Part shown: positions 35,418-47,905 of the stretch, in pieces | How the letters are laid out: each line of letters begins with the position of its first letter | Position numbering within the stretch: the first letter of the stretch is position 1 | Origin: Paraliobacillus salinarum | GTDB taxonomy: Bacteria; Bacillota; Bacilli; Bacillales; Amphibacillaceae | Assembly (NCBI RefSeq): GCF_014083865.1 | Contig: NZ_JACEFA010000011.1 | Location: forward strand, 1 to 64,000 | DNA: 64,000 nucleotides | Direction: 5' to 3' | Program-made: the position numbers and the translations under genes | The notes under the pieces: model-generated | The model's database searches: none | Told to the model about the DNA's origin: nothing | What the model saw: the letters and a program-made list of their open reading frames with translations, nothing else

Positions 35418-35636
35418 TTATTTATAACGGTACGTAATACGTCCTCTTGTTAAATCATATGGAGAAAGTTCAACCGTAACCTTATCTCCCGGAAGAATTC
35501 GGATGTAGTGCATACGAATCTTACCAGAAACATGAGCTAAAACGGTGTGACCATTCTCTAATTCAACTTTAAACATTGCATTCGGTAATGTGTCAGTAAC
35601 AGTACCTTCTACTTCAATTGCATCGTCTTTCGCCAT
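35418..35636 (-). CDS. infA: Translation initiation factor IF-1
   Basis: IF-1 blocks the ribosomal A site during initiation. The 72-aa S1-like OB-fold protein reads [20 protein letters not shown] at the start and ends [13 protein letters not shown], the standard bacterial form and length. Its start overlaps the end of the upstream KOW-domain gene by 23 bp, so the two are likely to be translationally coupled. rpmJ follows. Confidence 0.98.
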   Translation of the reverse strand: MAKDDAIEVEGTVTDTLPNAMFKVELENGHTVLAHVSGKIRMHYIRILPGDKVTVELSPYDLTRGRITYRYK

Positions 35637-35949
35637 CGAGTTGATCTCCCTTCTTCAAATCAGTCACTACTTCATTGACAAATTTTGATATAGCAAAACG
35701 CAGCTTACCATTTGTAACGCGACCAGTTTCTAGAAGGCTATTTTGAACCTCGGGAGAAATAAAGTTTATCGGCAGAACATGATTTAAATTCTTTTTCTTT
35801 GGTCGATCATACTTCCGTTTCTCTCCGTCAGCAAGTAAAGCAAAGCGATCATCAACTATACCAATAACAATAGCATATTGACCAGCTTCTCGCCCTTGTA
35901 AAATTTGAACAACTTGACCTATCTGGGGATACGAATCCGCATCATTCAA
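35614..35949 (-). CDS. KOW domain RNA-binding protein (L14e-like)
   Basis: This 111-aa protein starts with a KOW-type fold ([27 protein letters not shown], about residues 9-37) like that of eukaryotic-type L14e, followed by a basic [13 protein letters not shown] segment and a helical tail. Such proteins occupy the position between map and infA in many Bacilli. A ribosome-associated RNA-binding role is likely but not established. It starts at TTG with GAAGGTGATC upstream, and its 3' end overlaps infA. Its own promoter candidate lies at 36030-36059. Confidence 0.85.
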   Translation of the reverse strand: MNDADSYPQIGQVVQILQGREAGQYAIVIGIVDDRFALLADGEKRKYDRPKKKNLNHVLPINFISPEVQNSLLETGRVTNGKLRFAISKFVNEVVTDLKKGDQLDGERRCN

Positions 35950-36380
35950 ACATGATCACCTTCACTTACCGATTTGCTAATAATAACAAATCCTATTATT
36001 GTTCTAAAATATATTGAAAACAAACAGATATTCTACCATGTTTTGTGACTACCGTCCAACTATCCGCAAAAGCTGCTATCTGACATATCCCGCTTTTAAT
36101 CATGAAAAATGTAATTATCCATGATTAAATTACTATGTGTAATCTTCAATTACACAACTTGTAATCATTAGATGCGATATATTGGAAAGGCGGGCACCTG
36201 GTTTTGCTTGATTTGAAAATGAAATAACTTTATTCACTATTAGTATATGCACATTAAATTTTCAAAGCGTTACATATGCTTAAAACAGTTCATAAGTTAT
36301 TTATACATTAATTGGTATTGATGTGCAAACACACAGAACCGTTTCACATCAACATCTTCTATCGTATTTGCACAAATTAC
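35950..36380 (-). other. 430-bp intergenic region where map is usually found
   Basis: No open reading frame with a credible ribosome binding site is seen. In B. subtilis, map lies between adk and this point; here I find no remnant of it. The region contains a promoter candidate, TTGGAC (36054-36059), 18 bp, TAGAAT (36030-36035), reading into the KOW gene. It also has a 9-bp inverted repeat (36096-36128), a TGTAAT/ATTACA cluster (36110-36165) and an 8-bp hairpin after adk (36318-36352) without a T-run. Confidence 0.6.
36138..36154. promoter_or_regulatory. GlnR/TnrA-like dyad
   Basis: The 17-bp sequence TGTAATCTTCAATTACA fits the TGTNA-N7-TNACA frame of Bacillus GlnR/TnrA sites, but the centre departs from the AWWWT consensus. 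Further TGTAAT half-sites lie at 36110 and 36160. Confidence 0.35.
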
Positions 36381-37058
<678 letters not shown>

Positions 37059-37079
37059 TTAAGCTAAACCAATCACAAA

Positions 37080-38375
37080 TTATTTGATAAATCCTTTATA
37101 ATGTCGTTTCACTAGTTGGCTTTCCAATTGTTTCATCGTTTGCAATGCAACCCCTACTACAATTAGTAAGCTAGTTCCGCCAATTTGAACCGATTGTGGT
37201 AAATTAGCCATACTGCCTAGTACTAATGGTAGCACAGCTACAGCAGCTAAGAATATGGAGCCAACAAAAGTTAAGCGATACATTACACGGGTAAGATACG
37301 TTTCTGTTTTTTGTCCAGGACGTATCCCAGGAATATATCCACCTTGCTTTTTAAGATTTTCAGCCATCTGCTCAGGATTAACCTGCACAAATGTATAAAA
37401 ATAGGTAAATGCAATAATTAACGCTACATATATAACCATGCCAATTGGCTGTGTATAATCAAAAATCGCTTCAATGGTGTTTGCCACTTTTCCATCGAAA
37501 AAGCTAGCAATTGTTCTAGGTGCCATGATAAATGATACAGCAAAAATAACTGGTATAACACCGGCTGCATTCACTTTTAGTGGAAGGTGAGTAGAATGCC
37601 CACCTACCGGAGAACGATTTACTAGACGTTTAGCATATTGAATCGGTATTTTACGTAGGGCTTGCTGGATGAAAATAACACCCACTACCACCGCTAGTAC
37701 AACCAATACAATTAGAGAAACAATAACAATATTAATGAACAAATCATCACCGGTATTCGCACCGAAATATTGTTCAAATAATTGATTTACGCCATTTGGT
37801 ATCGCAGCAACGATACCTGCGAAGATGATAATAGATATTCCATTACCAACTCCATGCGCAGTAATTTGCTCTCCTAGCCACATAAGAAAAGCCGTTCCAC
37901 TTGTTAATACAATCGCAATGACAATATATTTTCCAATACCAGGATTAGAGATTAGTTGACCTCCAGCCATAGCGTTGAAACCAATAGACATAGCAATTGC
38001 TTGAATAAAGGCAAGAACAATAGTTGCGTATCTAGTGAATTGCGCTAGCTTACGTCGACCAACTTCCCCTTGCTTCTTCCATTCAGTAAACTTTGGCACA
38101 ACGTCCATTTGCAATAATTGCATAATGATAGAAGCGGTAATATACGGCATAATCCCCATTGCAAAAATGGAAAAATTCTGTAATGCCCCGCCTCCAAATG
38201 TGTTTAAGAAACCAAAAACGCTCTGTTGATCATCCATAAAACTGATCACGTCTCGGTTAGAAAAAGGAACCGGAATAAACGTCCCTAACCGAAAAACAAT
38301 CAGCATTAAAAGTGTAAAAACAATTTTATTTCTGATATCCTTCACACGCACAAAATTGGAGATTGTACGGAACAT
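37080..38375 (-). CDS. secY: Protein translocase subunit SecY
   Basis: SecY is the central channel of the SecYEG translocon. The 431-aa protein has ten predicted membrane helices, the N-terminal VKDIRNKIVFTLLMLIVFRLGT segment, the plug region after helix 1 (FGGGALQNFSIFAMGIMPYI), and the cytoplasmic loop IPIQYAKRLVNRSPVGG. Its start overlaps the rplO stop by one base (TAATG), so translation is coupled to L15. adk follows. Confidence 0.98.
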   Translation of the reverse strand: MFRTISNFVRVKDIRNKIVFTLLMLIVFRLGTFIPVPFSNRDVISFMDDQQSVFGFLNTFGGGALQNFSIFAMGIMPYITASIIMQLLQMDVVPKFTEWKKQGEVGRRKLAQFTRYATIVLAFIQAIAMSIGFNAMAGGQLISNPGIGKYIVIAIVLTSGTAFLMWLGEQITAHGVGNGISIIIFAGIVAAIPNGVNQLFEQYFGANTGDDLFINIVIVSLIVLVVLAVVVGVIFIQQALRKIPIQYAKRLVNRSPVGGHSTHLPLKVNAAGVIPVIFAVSFIMAPRTIASFFDGKVANTIEAIFDYTQPIGMVIYVALIIAFTYFYTFVQVNPEQMAENLKKQGGYIPGIRPGQKTETYLTRVMYRLTFVGSIFLAAVAVLPLVLGSMANLPQSVQIGGTSLLIVVGVALQTMKQLESQLVKRHYKGFIK

Positions 38376-38812
38376 TAGATCACCTCTATTTTACCGCCCG
38401 CTGCTTCTATTGCTTCTTTAGCTGAAGCAGAGAACTTGTGAGCTTTTACAGTAAGTTTCTTTTCCATAGTACCATTTCCAAGAACTTTAATGCCGGCTTT
38501 TAACTTGCTAACTAATCCTGTTTCAAGCAAAAGCTCAGGTGTTACTTCTGTACCTTCTTCAAATTTATTTAAAGTGTCAAGATTAACGATCGCGAATTCC
38601 TTACGGTGAATATTTGTAAATCCACGTTTTGGTAATCGTTGGAATAATGGCATTTGTCCACCTTCAAATCCAAGGCGAACGCCTCCACCTGAACGTGCTT
38701 TTTGACCTTTATGACCACGTCCTGATGTTTTTCCGTTACCGGAGGACATTCCACGACCTACACGATTTCGCTTTTTACGAGCTTGTGATGGCTCTAATTC
38801 ATGAAGTTTCAT
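38375..38812 (-). CDS. rplO: 50S ribosomal protein L15
   Basis: L15 is a late 50S assembly protein with a long basic N-terminal extension threading into 23S rRNA. The 145-aa sequence shows [21 protein letters not shown], the Gly-rich [16 protein letters not shown] stretch and the globular [21 protein letters not shown] end. It lies 28 bp after rpmD and overlaps secY by one base. Confidence 0.98.
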   Translation of the reverse strand: MKLHELEPSQARKKRNRVGRGMSSGNGKTSGRGHKGQKARSGGGVRLGFEGGQMPLFQRLPKRGFTNIHRKEFAIVNLDTLNKFEEGTEVTPELLLETGLVSKLKAGIKVLGNGTMEKKLTVKAHKFSASAKEAIEAAGGKIEVI

Positions 38813-38840
38813 GCGAGCACCTCCTCTTTGCGCTAATGTT

Positions 38841-39023
38841 TTATACTTCTTTAACCGCTACTAAATGTGATACTTTGTTTATCATGCCTCTTACCGCAGG
38901 CGTATCTTCACGGACTACAGATTGATGGATTTTTTTTAATCCTAATGTTTGAACCGTTGCTTTTTGCACTTCAGATCTGCCGATGACACTGCGCGTGAGG
39001 GTAATTTCTAACTTTTTAGCCAT
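38841..39023 (-). CDS. rpmD: 50S ribosomal protein L30
   Basis: L30 is a small 50S protein near the exit side of domain II. The 60-aa product reads [20 protein letters not shown] and contains the [11 protein letters not shown] motif, the standard short bacterial form. It lies 13 bp after rpsE and has GGAGGGAAATCAC upstream. Confidence 0.97.
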   Translation of the reverse strand: MAKKLEITLTRSVIGRSEVQKATVQTLGLKKIHQSVVREDTPAVRGMINKVSHLVAVKEV

Positions 39024-39036
39024 GTGATTTCCCTCC

Positions 39037-39540
39037 TTATCCTAACAGTTCTTCTACTGATTTACCACGTAATTTCGCTACATCTTCTGCACGTTTTAAA
39101 CCTGCAAGACCACTGATTGTTGCACGAACCATGTTAATTGGTGTGTTTGATCCTAATGATTTAGATAGAATATCACCAACACCCGCAAGTTCTAGTACCG
39201 CACGAACAGGTCCACCAGAGATAACTCCAGTACCTTCTGCTGCAGGTTTCATTAAAATGCTTCCTGCACCAAATTCACCAATTGTTTCGTGTGGAATTGT
39301 AGTACCTACGATTGGTACAGTAACTAAGTTTTTCTTCGCATCGTCAATGGCTTTCTTAATTGCTTCTGGTACTTCTTGTGCTTTACCGGTACCGAAACCA
39401 ACGTGTCCATTCTTATCACCGACAACAACTAATGCTGCAAAACGGAAACGACGTCCACCTTTTACAACTTTTGCTACACGATTAATTGTAACTACGCGTT
39501 CTTCTAAGTCTAATTTGTTTGGGTCAATATTAGTACGCAA
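39037..39540 (-). CDS. rpsE: 30S ribosomal protein S5
   Basis: S5 takes part in mRNA entry and decoding accuracy. The 167-aa protein has the N-terminal double-stranded RNA-binding domain ([20 protein letters not shown], about 8-75) and the C-terminal S5 domain ending in [11 protein letters not shown]. The spectinomycin-contact loop ([10 protein letters not shown]) looks wild type. It lies in the spc operon, 21 bp after rplR. Confidence 0.98.
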   Translation of the reverse strand: MRTNIDPNKLDLEERVVTINRVAKVVKGGRRFRFAALVVVGDKNGHVGFGTGKAQEVPEAIKKAIDDAKKNLVTVPIVGTTIPHETIGEFGAGSILMKPAAEGTGVISGGPVRAVLELAGVGDILSKSLGSNTPINMVRATISGLAGLKRAEDVAKLRGKSVEELLG

Positions 39541-39561
39541 TGTATGTCCCTCCTTTTACAA

Positions 39562-39924
39562 TTAAAATTCAAGACCTGCCTCACGGGCAGCATCTGCTAA
39601 AGCTTTTACACGTCCGTGATATAGGTATCCTCCACGGTCAAATACCACGTTTTTGTGGCCTTTTTCTGTTGCACGAGTAGCGACAAGTTCTCCAACTTTT
39701 TTCGCTGCTTCAATGTTTCCAGTTGTATCTAAACTGAAATCTTTATCTACAGTTGATGCACTTACTAGTGTTACACCAGCAACATCATCAATTAATTGAG
39801 CATAAATGTGTTTGTTAGAACGGTATACGTTTAAACGAGGACGCTCAGCCGTTCCAAAAAGTGTTCTACGCACACGACGATGTCTCTTTTTACGTACGAC
39901 ATTTTTGTCTGGTTTTGTGATCAT
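39562..39924 (-). CDS. rplR: 50S ribosomal protein L18
   Basis: L18 binds 5S rRNA and helps dock it on the 50S. The 120-aa protein has the basic N-terminus [20 protein letters not shown] and the conserved [18 protein letters not shown] and [20 protein letters not shown] motifs. It lies 51 bp after rplF. Confidence 0.98.
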   Translation of the reverse strand: MITKPDKNVVRKKRHRRVRRTLFGTAERPRLNVYRSNKHIYAQLIDDVAGVTLVSASTVDKDFSLDTTGNIEAAKKVGELVATRATEKGHKNVVFDRGGYLYHGRVKALADAAREAGLEF

Positions 39925-39975
39925 CTAGGTCACTCCTTTCTGTTACCTAACTAACCTGTTTTCGGTTAACTAACC

Positions 39976-40512
39976 TTACTTAGCTGTTTTACCTTCTTTA
40001 CGACGTACATATTCATTTTCGTAACGAATACCTTTACCTTTGTATGGTTCAGGTGGACGAATAGCACGAATGTTTGCAGAGATTGCTCCAACTAATTCTT
40101 TGTCAATACCTTTTACAACAACACGTGTGTTTGAAGGTACTTCGATTTCAATACCGTCTTCCTCATCGATTTCAACCGGATGAGAATACCCAGCGTTAAC
40201 AACAAGTTTCTTACCTTGCTTTTGCGCACGGTAACCTACACCTTGAATTTCAAGAGCTTTCTCAAAACCTTTGTGTACTCCCTCAACCATGTTGTTAATA
40301 AGGCTACGTGTTGTTCCATGTAACGCACGGTGTTCCTTATGATCACTTGGTCTTGCAACTGTTACTGTGTTGTCTTCTATATTAATCTTCATATCTTCAT
40401 GAAATTGACGAGTTAACTCACCTTTAGGCCCTTTTACAGTTATTTTGTTGTTATCATTTTTGATTTCAACGCCTGCAGGGATTTCAATAATCTTTAAACC
40501 TATACGAGACAT
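39976..40512 (-). CDS. rplF: 50S ribosomal protein L6
   Basis: L6 lies near the sarcin-ricin loop and the factor-binding site. The 178-aa protein has two related L6 folds and the C-terminal [20 protein letters not shown] motif. The start is [17 protein letters not shown]. It lies between rpsH and rplR in the spc order, with a 33-bp gap before it. Confidence 0.98.
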   Translation of the reverse strand: MSRIGLKIIEIPAGVEIKNDNNKITVKGPKGELTRQFHEDMKINIEDNTVTVARPSDHKEHRALHGTTRSLINNMVEGVHKGFEKALEIQGVGYRAQKQGKKLVVNAGYSHPVEIDEEDGIEIEVPSNTRVVVKGIDKELVGAISANIRAIRPPEPYKGKGIRYENEYVRRKEGKTAK

Positions 40513-40545
40513 TTATTGTGCACCTCCTATCTTGTTAACTATTTA

Positions 40546-40944
40546 TTACCAAACGTATGCTAGCACTTCGCCGCCAATAGCTTGCTCACGTGCTTCTTTA
40601 TCTGATAGTACACCTTTTGAAGTAGAAATGATCGCAATTCCTAAACCGTTTAATACTTTAGGAATTTCATCTGATTTAGCATAAACACGTAGTCCTGGCT
40701 TACTTATACGTTTCAGCCCAGAAATTACACGCTCTTCATTTGTACCATATTTTAAGAAAATACGAAGTACACCTTGTTTATTATCTGCAATGTATTCATA
40801 ATCACGAACAAAGCCCTCACGCTTAAGGATATCTGCAACTTCAGCCTTTAGCTTTGATGCAGGAAGTTCTAGCTTCTCATGGCGAACCATGTTTGCGTTA
40901 CGAATACGCGTTAACATATCTGCAATTGGATCTGTCATAACCAT
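40546..40944 (-). CDS. rpsH: 30S ribosomal protein S8
   Basis: S8 is a primary 16S rRNA-binding protein of the central domain. The 132-aa sequence begins [20 protein letters not shown] and contains [20 protein letters not shown] and the end GGEVLAYVW. In E. coli S8 is the spc operon repressor; no matching site was recognised here. It is 29 bp after the S14 gene. Confidence 0.98.
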   Translation of the reverse strand: MVMTDPIADMLTRIRNANMVRHEKLELPASKLKAEVADILKREGFVRDYEYIADNKQGVLRIFLKYGTNEERVISGLKRISKPGLRVYAKSDEIPKVLNGLGIAIISTSKGVLSDKEAREQAIGGEVLAYVW

Positions 40945-40973
40945 TAAATATTACCTCCTTCCCTGATCGGGGT

Positions 40974-41189
<216 letters not shown>

Positions 41190-41729
41190 TTATTTTTGGA
41201 AAGGCATGCCAAGTTGAGATAATAATTCACGTGCTTCTTCATCACTGTTAGCAGTTGTAACAATAACAATATCCATACCGCGAACTTTATTTACTTGGTC
41301 ATAATTTATTTCTGGGAAAATCAATTGTTCTTTCACACCTAGTGTGTAGTTTCCTCTTCCATCAAAAGCTTTCTTTGAAATACCACGGAAATCACGAACA
41401 CGTGGAAGTGATACATCAACAAGCTTTTGCAAGAATTCATACATACGCTCACCACGAAGGGTTACTTTTGCCCCAATAGGCATCCCCTCACGTAAACGAA
41501 AGCCTGCAATTGATTTTTTCGCTTTAGTTATTAAAGGTTGTTGACCTGAGATTAATGCTAATTCTTCAACCGCACTATCTAATGCTTTTGAATTTTGCAC
41601 TGCATCTCCAACACCCATGTTAATTACGATTTTTTCAACTTTTGGTACTTGCATTACTGAATCATAATTGAATTTCTCAACTAATGATGAAGCAATGTCA
41701 TTTTGATATCTATTCTTTAGTTCATTCAT
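41190..41729 (-). CDS. rplE: 50S ribosomal protein L5
   Basis: L5 binds 5S rRNA and contacts the P-site tRNA. The 179-aa sequence shows the conserved [20 protein letters not shown], the Arg-rich [18 protein letters not shown] and the [20 protein letters not shown] motif. It lies 27 bp after rplX, and AGGAGGGCTACTCG precedes the ATG. Confidence 0.98.
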   Translation of the reverse strand: MNELKNRYQNDIASSLVEKFNYDSVMQVPKVEKIVINMGVGDAVQNSKALDSAVEELALISGQQPLITKAKKSIAGFRLREGMPIGAKVTLRGERMYEFLQKLVDVSLPRVRDFRGISKKAFDGRGNYTLGVKEQLIFPEINYDQVNKVRGMDIVIVTTANSDEEARELLSQLGMPFQK

Positions 41730-41756
41730 CGAGTAGCCCTCCTTTCACAGCACAAG

Positions 41757-42068
41757 TTATTTATCTAACGCTTCACCGGATTTTTTAGCGATACGGACTT
41801 TTTTACCATCACGGTCTTCATATCCTACACGAGTTGGTTCGCCAGACTTCGGATCAATCGGCAATACATTAGAAACATGAATTGATGCTTCTTGTTCTAT
41901 AATTCCGCCTTGCGGATTGTCTTGAGAAGGTTTTGCGTGTTTTTTAACCATGTTCACACCTTCTACAAGCACTCGATCTTTTTTAGGGTAAGCAACTAAA
42001 ATTGTGCCTTGTTTCCCTTTATCTTTACCAGAGATTACTTGTACTTTATCACCTTTTTTTACATGCAT
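41757..42068 (-). CDS. rplX: 50S ribosomal protein L24
   Basis: L24 starts 50S assembly by binding the 5' domain of 23S rRNA. The 103-aa protein has the KOW motif [20 protein letters not shown] and the downstream [20 protein letters not shown] segment. It is separated from rplN by about 121 bp, longer than most gaps in this operon. Confidence 0.98.
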   Translation of the reverse strand: MHVKKGDKVQVISGKDKGKQGTILVAYPKKDRVLVEGVNMVKKHAKPSQDNPQGGIIEQEASIHVSNVLPIDPKSGEPTRVGYEDRDGKKVRIAKKSGEALDK

Positions 42069-42189
42069 GCTAAACGCACCTCCTTACAAGGCTAATCATT
42101 ACGATCTTGTTAACATTAAAACTAGTAAGGTTGATTTATTATTTCTCTGAGTAATAACAGATCATACCGCTACTGTTTTAAATGTTTTA

Positions 42190-42597
<408 letters not shown>

Positions 42598-42606
42598 TTA
42601 CTTAAA

Positions 42607-42876
<270 letters not shown>

Positions 42877-42896
42877 TTAACCTCCTCTCGGTTTAA

Positions 42897-43097
42897 CTAG
42901 TTATTTACACTAAGCTCTCTTTCACGTACAACAGTTTTCATGCGTGCAATGGATTTACGAACTTCACGAAGACGTGCAGTGTTTTCCAATTGACCAGTCG
43001 CTAACTGAAAACGCAAGTTAAAAAGCTCTTCTTTTAAAGACTTAATTTTTTGTTCAATTTCGGCAGTGGTTAGTTCTCTGATTTCATTAGCCTTCAT
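42897..43097 (-). CDS. rpmC: 50S ribosomal protein L29
   Basis: L29 is a small helical hairpin near the tunnel exit. The 66-aa product starts [20 protein letters not shown] and contains the [20 protein letters not shown] signature. The ATG at 43097 gives the family length and has GGTGGTGAAATC upstream; the reading frame extends eight codons further without support. It overlaps the rplP stop by 11 bp, indicating coupling. Confidence 0.97.
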   Translation of the reverse strand: MKANEIRELTTAEIEQKIKSLKEELFNLRFQLATGQLENTARLREVRKSIARMKTVVRERELSVNN

Positions 43098-43521
43098 TGA
43101 TTTCACCACCAATTTCTTCACGTTTTACAAACTTAGTTTTAATAGGTAGTTTGTGAGAAGCAAGGCGAAGTGCTTCGCGCGCTACTTCTTCAGATACTCC
43201 TGCAATTTCAAACATGATTTTTCCAGGCTTTACAACTGCTACCCAACCTTCGGGTGCACCTTTACCAGAACCCATACGAACTTCTAGAGGCTTTGCAGTG
43301 TAAGGTTTGTCTGGGAAAATTTTAATCCAAACTTTACCGCCACGTTTCATATAACGAGTCATAGCAATACGAGCTGACTCGATTTGACGGCTTGTAATCC
43401 AAGAAGCTTCAACAGCTTGTAATCCATATTCACCAAAAGCAACAGACGTACCGCCTTTTGCTTTACCTCTCATTTTACCACGATGTTGCTTACGATGTTT
43501 TACACGTTTAGGCATTAACAT
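43087..43521 (-). CDS. rplP: 50S ribosomal protein L16
   Basis: L16 helps position tRNA in the A and P sites and is essential for peptidyl transfer activity. The 144-aa sequence begins [20 protein letters not shown] and shows [20 protein letters not shown] and [17 protein letters not shown]. It lies 17 bp after rpsC in the S10 operon. Confidence 0.98.
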   Translation of the reverse strand: MLMPKRVKHRKQHRGKMRGKAKGGTSVAFGEYGLQAVEASWITSRQIESARIAMTRYMKRGGKVWIKIFPDKPYTAKPLEVRMGSGKGAPEGWVAVVKPGKIMFEIAGVSEEVAREALRLASHKLPIKTKFVKREEIGGEINEG

Positions 43522-43538
43522 AATGCGTGCCCCCTTCC

Positions 43539-44180
43539 TTACTTATTGTTTTTAGTTGGAAGGACTTCTCCACGATAGATCCACACTTTAACACCAAGCT
43601 TACCGTATGTTGTATCTGCCTCAGCAGTACCATAATCGATATCAGCACGTAAAGTATGAAGTGGTACAGTCCCTTCGCTATAGCTTTCTGCACGAGCAAT
43701 ATCCGCTCCGCCTAGACGACCAGATACTTGTGTGCGAATACCTTTCGCTCCTGCTCGCATAGCACGTTGAATAACTTGTTTTTGCGCACGACGGAAAGAG
43801 ATACGATTCTCCAATTGACGTGCAATATTTTCAGCTACTAATTTCGCATCAATATCAGCTTTTTTAATTTCGATAATGTTGATATGAACTTTCTTACCAG
43901 TTAGAGCGTTCAGTGATTTACGTAGTGCTTCAACTTCTGAACCGCCTTTACCAATAACCATTCCAGGCTTTGCAGTAGAAATAGAGATGTTCACGCGATT
44001 TGCTGCACGTTCAATTTCAATCTTAGAAACAGCAGCGTCTTTTAGGCGTTGTTCAACATATTCACGAATTTTAATATCTTCATGTAATAAGTCTGCATAA
44101 TCTTTGCCAGCGTACCACTTTGATTCCCAATCGCGGATGACACCGACACGAAGTCCTATCGGATTAACTTTTTGACCCAC
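43539..44180 (-). CDS. rpsC: 30S ribosomal protein S3
   Basis: S3 lines the mRNA entry channel and contributes to helicase activity. The 213-aa protein has the N-terminal [20 protein letters not shown], a KH domain with the [11 protein letters not shown] loop, and the C-terminal S3 domain. It starts at GTG with GGAGGGATAATCT upstream. It follows rplV by 3 bp. Confidence 0.98.
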   Translation of the reverse strand: MGQKVNPIGLRVGVIRDWESKWYAGKDYADLLHEDIKIREYVEQRLKDAAVSKIEIERAANRVNISISTAKPGMVIGKGGSEVEALRKSLNALTGKKVHINIIEIKKADIDAKLVAENIARQLENRISFRRAQKQVIQRAMRAGAKGIRTQVSGRLGGADIARAESYSEGTVPLHTLRADIDYGTAEADTTYGKLGVKVWIYRGEVLPTKNNK

Positions 44181-44183
44181 AGA

Positions 44184-44525
44184 TTATCCCTCCTTCTTTT
44201 CTGATACAACCACTGTAATGTGGCTTGTTCTTTTGTTAATTTGACTAGCACGACCTTGTGCGCGTGGGCGGAAACGTTTCAACGTCACGCCTTCGTTCAC
44301 GTAAGCTTCAGATATATATAAATCATCTGGGTTCATTTCATAGTTATGTTCTGCATTTGCGATTGCAGAGTTTAAAACTTTTTCAACAACTGGTGATGCA
44401 CCACGTTGTGTATGTTTTAAAATTGCAATTGCTTCTCCAACGTTTTTTCCTCGAATTAAATCAATTACCAAACGAACTTTACGAGGAGCAATTCGAACAG
44501 TTTTTGCAACAGCTTTTGCTTGCAT
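44184..44525 (-). CDS. rplV: 50S ribosomal protein L22
   Basis: L22 lines the nascent peptide tunnel with its beta hairpin; changes there can affect macrolide sensitivity. The 113-aa product begins [20 protein letters not shown], and the hairpin region reads [19 protein letters not shown] without insertion or deletion. The ATG at 44525 is preferred to the TTG one codon earlier. GGAGGC lies upstream. Confidence 0.98.
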   Translation of the reverse strand: MQAKAVAKTVRIAPRKVRLVIDLIRGKNVGEAIAILKHTQRGASPVVEKVLNSAIANAEHNYEMNPDDLYISEAYVNEGVTLKRFRPRAQGRASQINKRTSHITVVVSEKKEG

Positions 44526-44546
44526 CAAGAGTGCCTCCTCTCATAA

Positions 44547-44825
44547 TTAGCGTTTTGTTTTCTTGTCATCGCCTGCGTGCCCTCTAAATGAGCGTGTTGG
44601 CGCGAATTCACCCAATTTATGTCCAACCATATCTTCTGTAATATAAACAGGTACGTGTTTACGTCCATCATATACAGCGATTGTTTGGCCTACGAAATTA
44701 GGGAAGATAGTAGAACGACGAGACCAAGTTTTTACAACTTGCTTCTTGTCACTTTCGTTCATTTTTTCAACTTTCTTCATCAAATGGTCATCTACGAAAG
44801 GTCCCTTTTTTAAACTACGACCCAT
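44547..44825 (-). CDS. rpsS: 30S ribosomal protein S19
   Basis: S19 lies in the 30S head near S13. The 92-aa protein reads [20 protein letters not shown] at the start and [20 protein letters not shown] near the end, the classic S19 signature. It lies 57 bp after rplB. Confidence 0.98.
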   Translation of the reverse strand: MGRSLKKGPFVDDHLMKKVEKMNESDKKQVVKTWSRRSTIFPNFVGQTIAVYDGRKHVPVYITEDMVGHKLGEFAPTRSFRGHAGDDKKTKR

Positions 44826-44882
44826 GCATAAACCTCCCTTCGTGATTGTTGGACGAACATAATCGTTCGTCTTACAACCCCG

Positions 44883-45713
44883 TTATTTTTTACGTTTACG
44901 TACAATAAATTTATCTGATGGTTTATTACGTTGACGTGTCTTGTATCCAAGAGTTGGTTTACCCCATGGAGACATTGGTGATTTACGACCAATTGGTGCA
45001 CGTCCTTCACCACCACCGTGAGGGTGATCGTTAGGGTTCATTACAGAACCACGTACAGTTGGGCGAATACCTTTCCAACGAGAACGTCCAGCTTTACCTA
45101 CAGTGATTAATTCGTGTTCAACGTTACCTACTTGACCGATTGTTGCACGGCAAGTTCCTAACACTAAACGAACCTCACCTGATGTCAAACGAACTAGCAC
45201 ATATTTATCTTCACGTCCAAGGATTTGAGCCTGTGAACCTGCAGAACGAGCAAGTTGTCCTCCACGACCTGGTTTTAGTTCAACATTATGAATGATTGTA
45301 CCTACAGGAATATTTACAAGTGGTAATGCATTACCTAATTTAATATCTGCATTTTCACCTGATAAGATTTCTTGACCTACTTCAATTCCTTTTGGAGCTA
45401 AGATATAACGCTTCTCACCATCTGCATAGTGAATTAACGCAATGTTAGCCGAACGGTTTGGATCATATTCAATTGTAGCAACGCGTCCTGGTATTCCATC
45501 TTTGTCACGTTTAAAATCAATGACACGATATTGACGCTTATGTCCACCGCCTTGATGACGAACAGTCAATTTCCCTTGGTTGTTACGTCCTCCACGTTTG
45601 TGAATTGGAGCAAGCAAAGTTTTTTCTGGTTGTGTAGTTGTGATTTCAGCAAAATCAGATCCTGACATACCACGTCTACCATTTGAAGTTGGTTTATACT
45701 TCTTAATCGCCAT
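44883..45713 (-). CDS. rplB: 50S ribosomal protein L2
   Basis: L2 is a core 50S protein required for subunit association and the peptidyl transferase centre. The 276-aa protein has the [19 protein letters not shown] start, [17 protein letters not shown], and the conserved C-terminal [19 protein letters not shown], which holds the functionally important His of the HPHGGG loop. It follows rplW by 31 bp. Confidence 0.98.
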   Translation of the reverse strand: MAIKKYKPTSNGRRGMSGSDFAEITTTQPEKTLLAPIHKRGGRNNQGKLTVRHQGGGHKRQYRVIDFKRDKDGIPGRVATIEYDPNRSANIALIHYADGEKRYILAPKGIEVGQEILSGENADIKLGNALPLVNIPVGTIIHNVELKPGRGGQLARSAGSQAQILGREDKYVLVRLTSGEVRLVLGTCRATIGQVGNVEHELITVGKAGRSRWKGIRPTVRGSVMNPNDHPHGGGEGRAPIGRKSPMSPWGKPTLGYKTRQRNKPSDKFIVRKRKK

Positions 45714-45744
45714 CTTGTTTCCCTCCTTCTTTTATAAAGTTATA

Positions 45745-46035
45745 TTATACACTTTCAAAAAATTCTAGTTCTTTACTGTCTTCAGAAAGTTGAACGACAG
45801 CTTTTTTGCGGTCCGGACGAAATCCTCCGTGTCGACCCATACGCTTAAATTTACCTTTAAGGTTTAAAGTGTTCACTTTAACCACTTTGACTCCAAAGAT
45901 TAATTCAACAGCATGTTTAATCTCTGTTTTGTTTGCTCTCGGATCTACCTCAAATGTATATTTCTTATCAACCATTAGGTCTGCAGAGTGTTCCGTAATA
46001 ATCGGGCGCTTAATAATATCACGTGTGTCTTTCAT
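45745..46035 (-). CDS. rplW: 50S ribosomal protein L23
   Basis: L23 is the docking site at the tunnel exit for trigger factor and SRP. The 96-aa product starts [20 protein letters not shown] and contains [20 protein letters not shown]. Its start codon shares one base with the rplD stop, so translation is coupled. Confidence 0.98.
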   Translation of the reverse strand: MKDTRDIIKRPIITEHSADLMVDKKYTFEVDPRANKTEIKHAVELIFGVKVVKVNTLNLKGKFKRMGRHGGFRPDRKKAVVQLSEDSKELEFFESV

Positions 46036-46658
46036 TATGAAAGCACCTCCCCTGCTTTTTCAGCTGCTTCTTTTGTAATAATCAGCTTGTCATGCGTAAG
46101 CAAGTCAATAACGTTAACTTCACTTACTGGTAATACTTTTGCGTTTGGTAAGTTGTTTGCAGAACGAGCTATTACTTCATCTCTTTCCGCAGTAACGATC
46201 AACGCTTTTGTATCTACATGAAGTGCATCAAATAATTTAACCACTTCTTTAGTTTTTGGCGCATCAAACGCTAATGTTTCTAATGCAATAATATTGTCTT
46301 CTTTCACCTTACTAGAAAGTGCAGAAAGAAGAGCTAAACGACGTACTTTTTTAGGTAACTTATAGCTATAGCTACGTGGTGTCGGTCCAAATACTACTCC
46401 ACCGCCAACCCATTGTGGTGAACGAATAGAACCTTGACGTGCACGGCCTGTACCTTTCTGACGCCATGGTTTACGTCCTCCACCGCGTACTGCTGAACGA
46501 TTTTTAACAGCGTGTGTACCTTGACGACGAGAAGCTTGTTGCATAAGAACAGCATCATGTAATACATGTTCATTTGGTTCAATACCAAATACCACGTCGT
46601 TCAATTCTACATCACCTACTTGTGAACCGCTTTGGTTATATAGTGCTACTTTAGGCAT
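46035..46658 (-). CDS. rplD: 50S ribosomal protein L4
   Basis: L4 is an early assembly protein reaching into the peptide tunnel. The 207-aa product starts [20 protein letters not shown] at the ATG at 46658 (GGGAGGATATG upstream); an in-frame GTG or ATG six codons earlier is not supported. The tunnel loop [20 protein letters not shown] is intact. In E. coli L4 represses its own operon; a related mechanism here is not shown. Confidence 0.98.
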   Translation of the reverse strand: MPKVALYNQSGSQVGDVELNDVVFGIEPNEHVLHDAVLMQQASRRQGTHAVKNRSAVRGGGRKPWRQKGTGRARQGSIRSPQWVGGGVVFGPTPRSYSYKLPKKVRRLALLSALSSKVKEDNIIALETLAFDAPKTKEVVKLFDALHVDTKALIVTAERDEVIARSANNLPNAKVLPVSEVNVIDLLTHDKLIITKEAAEKAGEVLS

Positions 46659-46683
46659 GACATATCCTCCCTTCAATAAATAA

Positions 46684-47313
46684 TTAGTTAGCCTTTATTG
46701 CACCCGTAATTTTTACGAATGATTTTTTCGCTCCAGGAACATTTCCTTTAATTAATAGAAGATTACGTTCCGCATCGACTTTAACTACTTCTAGATTTTG
46801 AATAGTGATTTGCTCTCCACCCATTTGTCCAGGTAGTTTTTTGCCTTTAAATACATGCATTGGATCTATAACACCCATTGCACCCGGGCCTCTATGATAG
46901 TGAGAACCGTGACTCATTGGACCACGTGATTGGTTGTGGCGTTTGATAGAACCTTGGAACCCTTTACCTTTAGAAGTTCCTGTTACATCAATAATATCTC
47001 CAGCTTGGAAAACCTCTACGCTAATTTCTTGACCAACTTCATAGTTATCAAGGTTAACGTTACGGAATTCACGAATGAAGCGCTTAGGGTTCGTGCTCGC
47101 TTTTGCAGCATGCCCTTTGGCTGGTTTGTTAGAACGAGATTCTTTCTTATCAGCGAAACCTAGTTGAATAGCTTCATAGCCATCGTTATCTTCAGTTCTT
47201 TTTTGTAGAACTACGTTTGGTTCTGCTTGAATTACTGTTACCGGCGTTAACTCTCCGTTTTCAGAGAAAAGTTGTGTCATGCCGATTTTGCGACCTAAGA
47301 TTCCTTTCGTCAT
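46684..47313 (-). CDS. rplC: 50S ribosomal protein L3
   Basis: L3 reaches the peptidyl transferase centre through its central extension. The 209-aa protein has [20 protein letters not shown] at the start and the extension [20 protein letters not shown]. No known pleuromutilin or linezolid resistance change is evident by eye. It follows rpsJ by 27 bp. Confidence 0.98.
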   Translation of the reverse strand: MTKGILGRKIGMTQLFSENGELTPVTVIQAEPNVVLQKRTEDNDGYEAIQLGFADKKESRSNKPAKGHAAKASTNPKRFIREFRNVNLDNYEVGQEISVEVFQAGDIIDVTGTSKGKGFQGSIKRHNQSRGPMSHGSHYHRGPGAMGVIDPMHVFKGKKLPGQMGGEQITIQNLEVVKVDAERNLLLIKGNVPGAKKSFVKITGAIKAN

Positions 47314-47340
47314 CCGTTACACCTCCTAAAATGTTATCTA

Positions 47341-47781
<441 letters not shown>

Positions 47782-47787
<6 letters not shown>

Positions 47788-47811
47788 TAATAAAAGTATG
47801 TTAAATTGCAA
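47782..47811 (-). promoter_or_regulatory. SigA promoter of the S10 operon
   Basis: TTGCAA (47806-47811), 18 bp, perfect TATAAT (47782-47787) on the minus strand, just after the tuf terminator. Confidence 0.78.
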
Positions 47812-47861
47812 GGTTTTATCGTATTTATTTTATTTTTTTATGTTTAACAAATATTCATAAA

Positions 47862-47892
47862 AAAGAACAGATAGCTAGGCCATCTGTTCTTT
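47862..47892 (-). terminator. Terminator of tuf
   Basis: An 11-bp stem, AAAGAACAGAT with ATCTGTTCTTT, around a 9-nt loop, followed by TTTTATG on the minus strand. It separates the str operon from the S10 operon. Confidence 0.9.
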
Positions 47893-47905
47893 CTATATAA
47901 ATATA

